A DNA stretch of 64,000 nt from Xestospongia muta. Taxonomy: Eukaryota > Porifera > Demospongiae > Haplosclerida > Petrosiidae. Below the pieces are notes generated by a model. It had not been told where the DNA came from. It saw only the letters and a program-made list of their open reading frames with translations, and ran no database searches. A program made the translations under genes and the position numbers. The stretch is from NCBI GenBank assembly GCA_963693285.1, contig OY848921.1:1875646-1939645 (forward strand), in the 5' to 3' direction. Below are positions 1 through 10,659 of this stretch, piece by piece; position 1 is the first letter of the stretch, and each line of letters begins with the position of its first letter.

Positions 1-268
1 TTTGCATAATGTAATGTTTTATTAGAATGCGTGGGTGGGTTGGGTCTTTTGTTAGATACAGGTCCTGTAAAAACGCCCACGGTTTGATGAATGTTATGTA
101 TTTCTGTGAATTTCAATTAGCTAATGCTATTGTTCAAGTCATGTTTTCATGTTAATTATGTGTATTTGAACAGCTGTATTATAAATTATGTATACAAGAA
201 AGGGACTTTCTCAATATGACTATCTAATTTTCTGATAATTACTTTTATCATTTATTTCTTAATTACAG

Positions 269-466
269 GATAGATCCCGATAATCGAGAAGCACTTCAAG
301 GCTCAAAACGCATCCAGTCAGCTGGAGCTAGGGATGAAAGCAATGATGATCATCAAAATGAAGAAAACGATGTTGAAAATGAAATGGAAGGCCTTGAGGA
401 CATGTTGTTAGCAAACTTTGGAGAACCACTAGAAGGTGTACGAGAGGTGAGGAGAAATATAGGATG
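269..466 (+). CDS. 3' terminal exon of a TPR-type gene, possibly ANAPC7 (partial)
   Basis: The exon follows a clear 3' splice site (TTAATTACAG, ending at 268) and reads IDPDNREALQGSKRI, then an acidic Asp/Glu/Asn-rich tail, to a TGA at 464-466. The opening resembles the last helix of a tetratricopeptide repeat, and a TPR followed by an acidic tail is how the APC/C subunit ANAPC7 ends (compare its LDPNDQKSLEGMQK). The rest of the gene lies left of the window. A GTGAGG within the exon (447-452) could act as a donor, so the stop may not be used in every transcript. The match rests on about 15 residues, so the identity is tentative. Confidence 0.4.
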
Positions 467-1363
467 AACTCATGAATACATATATTTTAACTAAAGTTTA
501 GTGAATCCACAAAAGCATTATTAAAAACTTGAGTTAGTGTTTGTCAAACTATTACTTGAAGCTCCTTGGAGTGTGGTAGTACATTGTTATTTACATCTTG
601 GTCTAAAGTGACTTAATAATATATTTATTCTATTCCTATATATAACTGTAATAACTGATCTAAGAATTTCTACTTTTAATAAATTATTGTCACAATAACA
701 ACTCGTATAATACTGTAACATTTCATTGTGTACTCCTTTCGTCTAGTTTGGTGATAACATCTCTGCACCAATCATTGACTTTGATACGGAATTTTAGGTA
801 ATTTGATAATACCAGTTAGAGAATGATACAATAATTACTTGTTGTTTGTTTATATCGAGCACATCTTGTTTACATCATAAATGTTTTGATAAACAATTTA
901 GCCCGGTAGATCACGGACGTACTCACTAAATACTTGAGATGGTTTGTAGTGGGTTTTACCACTGTCTGCATACTATGAATATATACTCCCTTTTTCTTTT
1001 AATTGAATGTTTCTCTACTGAGAAAAGTGTTAGATTGATAAAGTGTTATGATAAGAGAACTGTTTGCGACAGGTCCTTTTTGTATTGTTCTTGAGTTACA
1101 TAATTCTTTTTCCCCTCTCCTGCAGAGAGTTGGTGTATGATCAATGTCTTAAACTTGAAAAATGAAAAGGGAAATTTTATTATGATATTTCTATTGTACT
1201 GATAGCTCTCATGAAATGTTGACAGTGATAATATTATACTTCCTGTTATAAATCTCATGAATAATAAATTTTTTAAAGATAAAGTGCAAATTATTATTAT
1301 TATTAATTTTTGGGAGACCACGTGTAGCAAAATCTTGCGGAAGCTGTGTGACTACGTAACTTG
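467..1363. other. Intergenic AT-rich stretch
   Basis: No coding exon, RNA gene or long repeat is recognised here. It contains the 3' flank of the left gene and the upstream region of the intronless gene starting at 1407. Confidence 0.5.
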
Positions 1364-1373
1364 TATAAAAAGG
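1364..1373 (+). promoter_or_regulatory. TATA box of the intronless gene at 1407
   Basis: TATAAAAAGG lies 43 bases before the ATG at 1407. Initiation about 30 bases downstream would give a very short 5' UTR. This favours the ATG at 1407 over the in-frame ATG at 1257, which lies upstream of the TATA box and encodes a low-complexity, Ile-rich leader. Confidence 0.55.
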
Positions 1374-1406
1374 CAGTCACTGCAGACTTTGAGCAAACTT
1401 TGTGCC

Positions 1407-2834
1407 ATGGAGAGTTGTGAAACGACAACACTCTCGCCTAATTTCGACTTCTCGACTTTCCCAGTCACCAGTGAAGGCTTGGGTTGGCAATCCATGTGCT
1501 CTCCAGCCTCTTGCGACAGTTTTCAAGGCCACTTTCAATTAGCTACAACGTACGGAGTCTATCAATGCCTACCCTACACTGCTCAGCAAAGAACTCCCGG
1601 CGTATCCTCGCCTGCCTCGTCTACAGATATCGATCTAGTGACAGATTTTTTAGGAGACAGTTCTCCATTTCAATTGCCTTACAGCCCCACCTCGAGTGAG
1701 CCTCAGTTCCAAACGGCCAGAGACCTCCACCATACTGGTCAGAGCTCTCCTACATTAGAACACAATATAAAGTCAAACTTGAAAATCCCTCGTGTAAAAC
1801 GCACAGCTACCAATAACAAACCATACCGACAAAGAACTTCTTCACCAGTGTTCCCTGAGCGATCCGTACCCATTTCAGCAGTGACCAGTCGCAGTAACAC
1901 ATCACCAACAAAAGCTAAACTCCCTATTAACATTCACACAAGCCAGTCTACAGGTACACAAATTGATTCTAGTATATACTTTGCTGGAAAAACTGGTTTT
2001 CTGAGAATGATGACAGATCAAGAAATTGATCTAACTTCTATTCTTTCCGCTCCCAAATCTCCACTTTTTGTCAAACTGCAACAACATCAGCATATTGAAC
2101 AGCTCAAAGATATTGAGAAGAAATTGTTAAAGTTATATTCAGAAAAAGCCCGACTATTTAGAGTAGCCCAGGATACATTGCAACTCACTGCAACAACAAT
2201 TCATACACCAAAGAAGACCAAAGGATCATTACACTTGTCAATTCTTCCAACAGGCAAGTCAGTACTTGACCACGGTTTCATAGAGGAGGCTAATACGATA
2301 CTCTTGTCCATTGGAGGACTTTATTCTTCTTTTGAAACAGCTGTGGAAAAGATTATTTCTCTCTGCTCAAGTGCGCAGTCATCCATCTCTGACATAACAG
2401 ATTGTTTTCCTTACATAAGAAGTCTGCTCTCTGACAAGCTTCAGTTCAAACTGCAAGAGATTCCTGCTTCAAAATTTGTCCAAATAGAGTGCAAAGCTAT
2501 GACTTCATCATCAACAGCACCTACCGACATATCTCCATGTCTTCTTGTTATTTTAGAAGCTCTGAACCAAGTCATGAAACAGGCTCAGTTAATACAGCAA
2601 CAGGGAACAGCAATAGATTCACTGCTGGCCTCGTATCAGAAGCAGATACAACACAATGTTGATTGTCTAGAACAACTCTGTGCTGAAACCAACATGGAAA
2701 CTAGAGGTAATATACGAACTGTGTTGACAGGAAATCTTGCAGTTCTTGGAGCCGTGCAGCAAATTTGGCAGCAACATTATCGTTTAGCAACAGAGACAGT
2801 GAGCAGTATTTCAGAATCTCTTACTTCACTTTAA
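1407..2834 (+). CDS. Intronless Ser/Pro-rich coiled-coil protein, family not recognised
   Basis: A 475-residue single-exon protein. The first half is Ser/Thr/Pro-rich and looks disordered. The second half, from about residue 200, is helical, with a leucine- and lysine-rich segment (EQLKDIEKKLLKLYSEKARL) and a Gln-rich C-terminal helix (QVMKQAQLIQQQGTAIDSLL) consistent with a coiled coil. A distant link to the MEIOC meiosis coiled-coil family was considered because of the disordered N-terminus plus C-terminal coiled coil, but no diagnostic residues could be matched. The start was chosen from the TATA box at 1364. AATAAA-like signals follow around 2980. Confidence 0.7.
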   Translation: MESCETTTLSPNFDFSTFPVTSEGLGWQSMCSPASCDSFQGHFQLATTYGVYQCLPYTAQQRTPGVSSPASSTDIDLVTDFLGDSSPFQLPYSPTSSEPQFQTARDLHHTGQSSPTLEHNIKSNLKIPRVKRTATNNKPYRQRTSSPVFPERSVPISAVTSRSNTSPTKAKLPINIHTSQSTGTQIDSSIYFAGKTGFLRMMTDQEIDLTSILSAPKSPLFVKLQQHQHIEQLKDIEKKLLKLYSEKARLFRVAQDTLQLTATTIHTPKKTKGSLHLSILPTGKSVLDHGFIEEANTILLSIGGLYSSFETAVEKIISLCSSAQSSISDITDCFPYIRSLLSDKLQFKLQEIPASKFVQIECKAMTSSSTAPTDISPCLLVILEALNQVMKQAQLIQQQGTAIDSLLASYQKQIQHNVDCLEQLCAETNMETRGNIRTVLTGNLAVLGAVQQIWQQHYRLATETVSSISESLTSL

Positions 2835-3146
2835 AAGAACAAATTAATATTGTAGCTCAATAGAATTGTGCTTTATTTTTAATACAGAAATCACTTTTCA
2901 TATTTTTGACACTTGAAATCACTTTTTTACATAATATAAAAATTGTTTAGTTTTGTAGTCTGTTTAATTATTAGTGTATAATAAATTTATTGTAATTATT
3001 GTCTTTAGCTGCAAATTAAAATTTATTAATAATTATACTTAATTAATCAGCCCTGAAATCTATCGTTTGTTAGAACGAACAACAAAGGCAGCCCTTAATA
3101 CTACAGAGTATCATCTCCACAAGATTCTAAGTTCTAAAGCTGACAT

Positions 3147-3557
3147 ATGAATGCGGCCGGTGTTGTTCCTGTTCCTCCTCCACCACCACCACCTCCTCCT
3201 CCTCCTCCTCCTCCTCCTCTGTTCCCCTCAGCTAAAGGAACCACTAAGCAAAACCCGATAATAACCATATCAACTAGTCCAAGCTCTCACAGCGCTAGTG
3301 AATATTTATGTCCTGTTTCTGTCTACCAAGACCATAACTTGGATACTAAGACTTCTCTTATGCAAGAACTTATTCAATACACTAAATCTTCTCAAGATCA
3401 TAACAAGACCCCATCTCCAAAACGTAAACCTAAACTCGATATTAGTGGTCGTGTTGCTAGTCAAAAAAAACGAAGTCCGCAACGATCACCATATAGGAGA
3501 CACCGTTTTTCTGAAGATGGAATAGGACCAGCTCCTGTCGTACTTCAAGATCACTAG
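3147..3557 (+). CDS. Small proline-rich protein with basic tail
   Basis: A 136-residue reading frame begins with a run of about 15 prolines (VPVPPPPPP...), followed by a Ser/Thr-rich linker, a short helix (SLMQELIQYTKSS) and a Lys/Arg/Ser-Pro tail (KKRSPQRSPYRRHRF). A proline run, a short helix and an SP/basic tail resembles mitochondrial fission regulators (MTFR family) or an actin/WH2-type regulator, but no motif decides it. Immediately upstream, another frame (3043-3147) is open for 35 codons after an AG, so this may be the last part of a longer gene with a frame change or missed splice. Confidence 0.45.
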   Translation: MNAAGVVPVPPPPPPPPPPPPPPPLFPSAKGTTKQNPIITISTSPSSHSASEYLCPVSVYQDHNLDTKTSLMQELIQYTKSSQDHNKTPSPKRKPKLDISGRVASQKKRSPQRSPYRRHRFSEDGIGPAPVVLQDH

Positions 3558-3734
3558 TTTCTCTGGACCATAGGCAATCTGGACTTGTCACTGTCCAGTT
3601 TGTTTAATATTAAACTTTCAATCTCAAATCATTAATAACAAGGGCACATATTGCTTTCCATATATTATAATGACATGTACTATATATGGTGATATTGGTG
3701 ATATTATATATTCATAATCTTCATAATCAAATTG

Positions 3735-6184
3735 TTATGGTGCCCAATTTTGTAATAGTTGTACAATCTGATGTAGTTCATCTTTACTCCCTCCATTAAT
3801 CCATTCAAAAGTACATACTAAAATATGTCGAGGATCACTACCTTTCTCTTGACACTTTCTCACTTTTGTTACTTTACTTTCTTCTCCTTGTTCATCTAAT
3901 AATTCCAGTGAACATATAAACTCCATAACACAAGGTATATTAAAAGACTCTAATTGTGTGAGAAGGTCTGCTGATGATACAATGTTGTGTTCCTCTCCCA
4001 GAGCTTGAGGGTTGACAGCTACAAGAGAGATGTTCATAGAAAATAACATTTTCTCACTGCACACTTACCTTCTTGGTCTTCAATCTGAACTGAGTCGTCT
4101 AGCTTTTCTTTAACTTGAGATAATACAGTGTCTTCTTTGTTTGTTTGTATCTGTTTTATTTTTTCCATTAAACGTCTTCTTTTTCTCTGATGTGACCAAG
4201 TGTTGTACTGTGTCTTGCAATGCCAAACATGTCGATGTTCTTCTTCTTTCTCTATCTTATCACAGAGCACCTGAAATAAAAGATTAGCAATAAAATCAAT
4301 AACTATTTGATGTACAGATAATCTGACATCCTCTATATACAAGTCACTAATACTAACAATTTCAAACTGTACTTACAACCTCTATATTGAGGACACCTTT
4401 ATATTGAGGACACCTCTACAGTAAGGAAACCTCTATATTGAAGATACCTCAATGTTAAGAACACCTCTACATTGAGGTCACATCTACACTGAGACCACCT
4501 CTACATTGAAGCCACACACCTCTACATTGAGGCCACATCTCTACATTGATGACACCTCTACATTGAGGCCACATCTCTACATAGATGACACTTCTACATT
4601 GAGGCCACCTCTACATTGATGACACCTCTACATTGAGGCCACATCTCTACATTGATGACACCTCTACATTGAGGCCACATCTCTACATTGATGACACCTC
4701 TACATTGAGGCCACATCTCTACATTGATGACACCTCTACATTGAGGCCACATCTATATTGAGACCACCTCTACATTAAGAACACCTCTACATTCATTTTG
4801 CCTTTTTAAATGTTCAAAACATTAGTTTAAAAACTAGAAAAGAAGTGTTAAATTATTATTGCTGAGATTATTCATTTTGAAACTGTACATATCAAGTGTT
4901 AACCTGTAATGTGTTTAAAGTATTACTTAGCCAGTCCCTAGCTCTTGAAAGCCCTTCAGAATCACTAGAGAAACCAGTTAATGATATTATATAAGGACGT
5001 ATCCTTTTATTGGGTGAAGTAGTAGCACTTTGGAACATCTACAATCATTATTAATAAGAGGTTACTTTCATGATCTGTTTAGTCATATTATCTGACTTTG
5101 TGATTGAGGGATGGATCAAATGACCATCCAATTGCCCAGCGATGGGTCTTGCCTTGAACAAACTCTGTAATCACTACAACTGGTACCTAACAATTATTCA
5201 CAATAACTATTCTTACCACATCAAAGACACACAACCTTACATTGTTCTCATGAAGGATTGATTTTATGCTCTTTAAACTGGCCTTCTTTCCAAGCATTGT
5301 AGTATACCATCTAAATGTACTTTAATGATAACAGCATAATCATAAATGGTATTAATGATAACCTAATATTTGTGCCAAGGGTTAAACTATCCACTACGAT
5401 ACGTCTTACAAACTCAACTTCTCCACCTTTTGTAATAGTCTCAGCCTCATTTCCGGTATTCTGGGTACGAGGTATAGGTCTGTGTCCAGACCGAGATGCC
5501 CCTCCTAATTGGTCCTCTTTATCATAATAGAATGGAGGATTACACATACAGAATGAGTACTGTGTACTATCGTCAACAATGCCTGCTAAGATAACATCAG
5601 GAGCAACCTGTAATACTAGATCAATGAATATTATTAAGAGTTTATACAGAAGAGGTTGTGCCACATACCAGATATATTAGCATCATAGCTGTTTCTTGTC
5701 ACATTTTCTTTTGCATATTTCAAAGAGACCGGTTGAATCTCTGTTGCCAAGAACTTCCAACCATTCAATTTTGTACCGAGAAGAGGATAAATACAAGACG
5801 AACCTGTACCTAAAAATAGAATTAGTCATTACTCATATGGTTTCCATGGTAACCTATGTCAATGCCCACTATTTTATCTCCTCGAGGGTAAACTCCTTTT
5901 TCGTCACTCAATAGGTCCTCTAACCAATGAATATAATTCAGATGTTGAGGTACGGCAGGAACCATATGGTCGTCTGGTATCTCAATTTTCAATCCAAATT
6001 CGTGTTCTAGACATGCACAGGTTAATTCACGCAGAGCCTCAGAACTACTGAAATTTAATGTGTACTGGAACCCTTTGGCAGAAGTGTGTTTTCTTTGAAT
6101 TAGGTGTGGTTTAAGACCTGGTCGTGTTGTTGCATAAGCACCAAAATCAGGCTTATTCTCTTTGAATCTGTTTCGTGGATGCAT
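3735..6184 (-). CDS. METTL16: METTL16: U6 snRNA/mRNA N6-adenosine methyltransferase
   Basis: Eight phase-consistent exons (5854-6184, 5669-5809, 5363-5615, 5241-5310, 5097-5186, 4904-5038, 4069-4270, 3735-4018) give about 501 residues; the human protein has 562. The start MHPRNRFKENKPDF matches the N-terminal RNA-binding module. IGIDIG-type residues and GTGSSCIYPLLG form the SAM-binding loop, CMCNPPFYY is the catalytic NPPF motif, and ITEFVQGKTHRWAIGWSF precedes the C-terminal region. The last exons correspond to the vertebrate conserved regions, ending in a KA1-like fold with FEWINGG. The family methylates U6 snRNA A43 and MAT2A hairpins and tunes SAM levels. The gene is divergent from the coiled-coil gene at 6396, 211 bases away. 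Intron 6 carries a minisatellite. Confidence 0.93.
4373..4795. repeat. Minisatellite in METTL16 intron
   Basis: Degenerate tandem units of 'acctctacattgaggccaca' alternating with 'tctctacattgatgac' make a higher-order unit of about 36 bases. The left side is more diverged and the centre (4600-4740) nearly homogeneous. It lies between exons 6 and 7 of METTL16. Confidence 0.9.
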
Positions 6185-6284
6185 GAGTGCTAAAATGAAG
6201 ATAAGGGAATTTAATCATTATCCTCCCAAGATAACAAATGTCTACAATATCTGTTCTAAGAAAAATAACTTACTAGTTGCAATG

Positions 6285-6318
6285 TGACGTCACGTAGGTG
6301 TAGAATTTCCCCCACGTG
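6285..6318. promoter_or_regulatory. CRE and E-box in the METTL16 divergent promoter
   Basis: A perfect cAMP-response-element palindrome TGACGTCA (6285-6292) lies 20 bases before the 10-base palindrome CCCACGTGGG (6311-6320, core CACGTG). Both are in the 211-base interval between the divergent ATGs of METTL16 and the gene at 6396. CREB/ATF and bHLH (USF/Myc-type) factors bind such sequences; use here is inferred. Confidence 0.6.
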
Positions 6319-6395
6319 GGAAGCTTGCAGACAAAAATGGGTGGACCTCGTTTCTAAAGGAGGAGGCAAGTTTCATTTTGAAAGTTGTAAAAATA

Positions 6396-9300
6396 ATGTC
6401 ATCAGATAACGCGATAAGAAGTGAGAAAGCGCCAGTAGAATTCAATTTAGATTTGGTAAGTAGAAATAATGGATGTATTTGTTTGTCTTATTTTCACACT
6501 TCAGTTATATTATTATATATGTGTGTGTTTGTTCTATGTGGCAGTCAAAAGGTGCAAAAAATGAAGCTGGTCAACCTACAAAATTTGATCATCTTTGCGA
6601 CAATGTCAATAGTTGTTTAGTCACTCATGATAACTCTCTTGATGAGGTGAAATGGATGGATGGACAATTTAATGGATGAATGGACGGATGGGGAGACAGA
6701 CAGACAGATGGACAAATAGCTGATTCAATAAAAGTATTTGTTATTCTATTCTTTAGTTATACAGTTTTAAAGATGAGATGTTGAAGGTCAGTATATTAAA
6801 TACTTATATTCTACAGTAAACTTTCATCTATAGCATTCTCTCCCTTTACAATTGCACTCTCAAATCATTCTACTATCATCAAGAGTATTTAGAAGGTCCA
6901 ATAACTATCTATGCATCATTGTGCTCATGTTTATTGGCTTTCTCTTTAGTTATTCAGATTTAAATACATTAGTCAAAGAATTGACACGTTTAGTTCAACT
7001 TTACTCTGTGCCGTGGGAAGAGAAAGGAGTCCTTTTAAAAAGTCTGAGAGAAGACTATGAGAGTAAACAAAGACAGCTCTCAATAGCTATTAAACAACTG
7101 GAAATGATAGCAATAAAGGTCCATAGGTTTTAATAGTTTAGTCCAGTTGTATGAAATTAATAGTAATATCAGTCAACTATATTAAACTAACTTTATGTTG
7201 GTATTGTAACAAATTGTGTTGCATTTTAGGATGAACAAATGACACACGAGAAAAGACTCAATAACTGGATGAAGCTATACGCTAAAGTTATGGTCAGTTT
7301 CCTAAACTTTCCTTTCCAATTTAGTTATAGTTTATAACATGACAAATGACTTGTGTTATTATATTTTTGTGTACAGTCTGCTAAATCAAGTGGAAGAAGA
7401 TGGAAATTTAGAATTGAGCCTTTCAGAAAGAAGATTGCTGAAGGGTAAACCCTGCTGCATTAGAACTTAAATGACATGATACATGTTTGTATTATCTTGC
7501 TTTGTTCTCAGCTATAACCCTTATGGTTCAGATTCTGAAGAATCTGATGAAGATGAAGAACTTACACAACATAAACCTGTATGGAAAAATGCATTACTTG
7601 TTTAACTTTTATTTCATATGTCATTTAATAGTCTCCTTCTGAAAGTGACGAGGAATTGAAAGAACTGGCATCTGACAAAGCTAGCGAACTGTAAGGACAA
7701 AAGTATTAGTTTCTACATTAAGTCATACTTACTGCAGATCTCAAGCATTGTCTTCAAGGCTTGGTGCTAGTGTACTTAGAGTAAGTTGAGATGAAGCTTT
7801 TAACTACTTAATGCTGACCTTTTAAAAGAGAGTCCAGTTTGCTGCTTTTGAAGATACTGACCAACCTCTTTCTTCTCCAGAAGAAGGTACTTCATTACCT
7901 GTTCGTCCTGTAGTGGAAACAGCTGATGCTACCTGTTGGACCGGAGAACCAGAATTTGACAAGTAAGTCTTTGTTATGGAACTATTGAGCAAAAATTGAC
8001 ATCAAAAAATTGCACATCACATAACTCAACTCCGATCTCTCTTCATAGTTATTTATTAATAATACTGAACAGACCACAAGGCCTTTTAAAAGGTAATCTA
8101 CAATTAATTAATATAAAATAATTATTGATAGAAATTTCTCTCCAGGGAAGGACATTTGTTGCAGTCTTACTTTGGGTGATCAATATTTTTCATCTCAGGT
8201 CTATAACCCCAATGACGATGAGTAAGTTAGTAGTAATATGTGTAGCAGGGATTACATTCCTCTAGTCAACAGACCTTCCATTTTTCTCTCTCCGATGATG
8301 CTGCTACTTATCTTCCTCCACTTCGTAAACCTGATCAAGCTACCGATATATTTTTAACACCAAAACTCAACGTGGCTGTCTTCCCTCGAAGTATTGCTGA
8401 TGAAATGGCAGCTCATTGCTCAGTGCCATTACATGAAATATCACTACATGTGTGTTCATATTAGTACCTCTCTAAGATACCTCAATAGTCTTGTTTAATA
8501 TCCTCTGTGCATTTTACTTATCATCTTAAAGGGGGTACCTTTTCTGAAGACAACTAATCCATATTCATAATAAGAGAGATTCCTTGCAATGTCTGATCAT
8601 ACCTTACGAGAGAGAGAGAGAGAGAGAGAATAATTCAACCTACAAATATTCTGAATTATCTTATTAGGGAGATCCTGCAATTTTGGTACCACCTGATTCT
8701 CATGATGAGTCTGAGAATTCCACTGAAAAGGAACAGATTAAACAACCAATCAAATGGCAACCAAATTGGGAAGAACTGACAGTGAACCTGCTCTCCTCAG
8801 ACCCTGATCCTGTAGTCTATCCTCTGAAGTCTGTGGAAGGACAAGATGAGGCAAAAGAGGACGATATTCCACCTCATTTGTTGATCATCTGTCAGTGGAT
8901 TAAAGTACACAGGTAAGGCTTTTGTGTTAGTGTAATGATTTTATTCAATTTTTAGACATAAACTCTTTCATTGCTCTATCTCTACTCAACCATGGGACAA
9001 GTATGTTTAATGACTGCCAAACTTTGTACTCTCTTTCTCTCTCGCTCTTAGCTTAATGCAAGAGATGGGTTACAAACAATCTGGTGAAACCCAATCCAGA
9101 GCAGTTTCTGCATTAACTCTAGAACCCAGTAGACCTACTAGTCCAGACAAACCAATGACTCCTGAGGTATTTCACTCACACGATGCCATGTTCTCACTTG
9201 ATCACACATTATTAGGTCACTCCAGAGGAAGAAGAGAAAATGTCAGCACAGGAGGTGGCACAGTTAACATTGAAACATGCTGAAGATTTGAAACTCCTTC

Positions 9301-10458
9301 AAGATCAATATGAGTAAGTTGTGATAACACAAGCCAGTTGATATTAATGTTAATATGTGTATTGATATTGAACAGAAAGAAGATTGAAGCACTGTCACGT
9401 ACTTTGTCTAAATTTAAGTCAGAAAAACAGAAGCAGATCGAAGAATTAGAACAAGGTATTTTTCCAAAACCTCTCTTGTCTGTTTTGATGTACTTATTTG
9501 TTATATATTATATATCATGCTACTTCACACAGCACTTATACAGTCTGAGGCAAGTCTTGGCAAAAGAATGAAATCACCATCTGAACTGAGGTTTTGCATT
9601 TAAATTACTCGTTTACTTAATACTTTATTCTGCAGACAAATGATGGCTCAAAAACGAAAGATTGCCAAAGCTACCCGAGGACTTCCAGACTGGGGCAAAG
9701 ATTGGCCTGAAAATGTACATATACAGTCCCCATGTCACTGATGTAATGTTCTTCTGTTTTTTTGATGCAGTTCTTTGAGCGAATGGAACTATTTGTGAAT
9801 GACAATCTAAAAAGACATGCAGAATTAACTGAGAAGATTAAATTGGAAGTGAGACATGATCATTGCAATATTTGTATTAATTTCTTTGTAAATACTAGGT
9901 TAAAGAAACTTGTGAAAGACAACTGGCAGCTTTACGAAGGCTTGTGCCTGCAACTACAAATGCAGAAACAGCTATGGATGGTGAGTTTATTCTGCTCTAT
10001 TTGTCTCTACAACACTGTCTTCTCTCTCTCTCCTCTTTCTTTCTAGATATATCTCTACCTGCTTTGTTCATGCCTACTCCATCATCACGTCCTGTCATCT
10101 ACAATCCTCGAGCACACAGCTACTTCCATCCACCAGGATCACTGAACAATCGTGTCAGTCAACCTCCAGCAATCTTTAAGTTGCCACCAGTTCAACAATC
10201 TGGAGTATCCTTTAAAATTTAACTCTAATACATTATAAGTCTGCTTTTATTCCTTAACACTGTTTTTCCTTGCAGCAATTGTCCAGGGTCAATCTTTATG
10301 AACTTGGTCAAAATTTCTCTCAAACTGGTCCCTATTGGTTGCGAACAGACTCTGTTCATCCGTCTCCCTGTATGACGCCAGCTCCACCTCCCAGTGCCTG
10401 CGATTACTATCCTGGAGTACAAAAGGATCATCCTTTAACCTCTAACCCACTAAAATGA
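6396..10458 (+). CDS. Multi-exon coiled-coil protein, family not recognised
   Basis: A gene of about 17-20 short exons from ATG 6396 (MSSDNAIRSEKAPVEF) to TGA at 10456-10458. Landmarks in order: a basic helical region (RLVQLYSVPWEEKGVLLKSL, exon ending near 7118; WMKLYAKVM and RRWKFRIEPFRKK at 7260-7450), an acidic SDSEESDEDEE stretch, a globular segment (WTGEPEFDN, then an LTLGDQYFSS strand) near 7930-8200, PPHLLIICQWIKVHR at 8870-8912, a long coiled coil (KKIEALSRTLSKFKSEKQKQ) at 9375-9460, GLPDWGKDWPE at 9680-9714, and a Pro/Tyr-rich C-terminus (FMPTPSSRPVIYNPRAHSYF). The central segment is vaguely C2-like. It looks like a conserved structural, possibly ciliary, protein, but I cannot name the family. 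Several small-exon phases around 6757-6950 remain unresolved. Confidence 0.75.
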
Positions 10459-10659
10459 AGCCACGTGTAGCACTTTATTTACAAACTTTTATTTTTGAAA
10501 TAATAACTATTAGATTGTAAATTATTCATTAAAGAAACAAGAAATATTAGCAATTGAATACAGCTGATACAGTTTCCTTACTAACTGTAGCATAAATGCA
10601 CCTGTCAAAACAAGTACAAAATACCACAAATTAAGAGTCGGTACAATAAAATTAACGCT

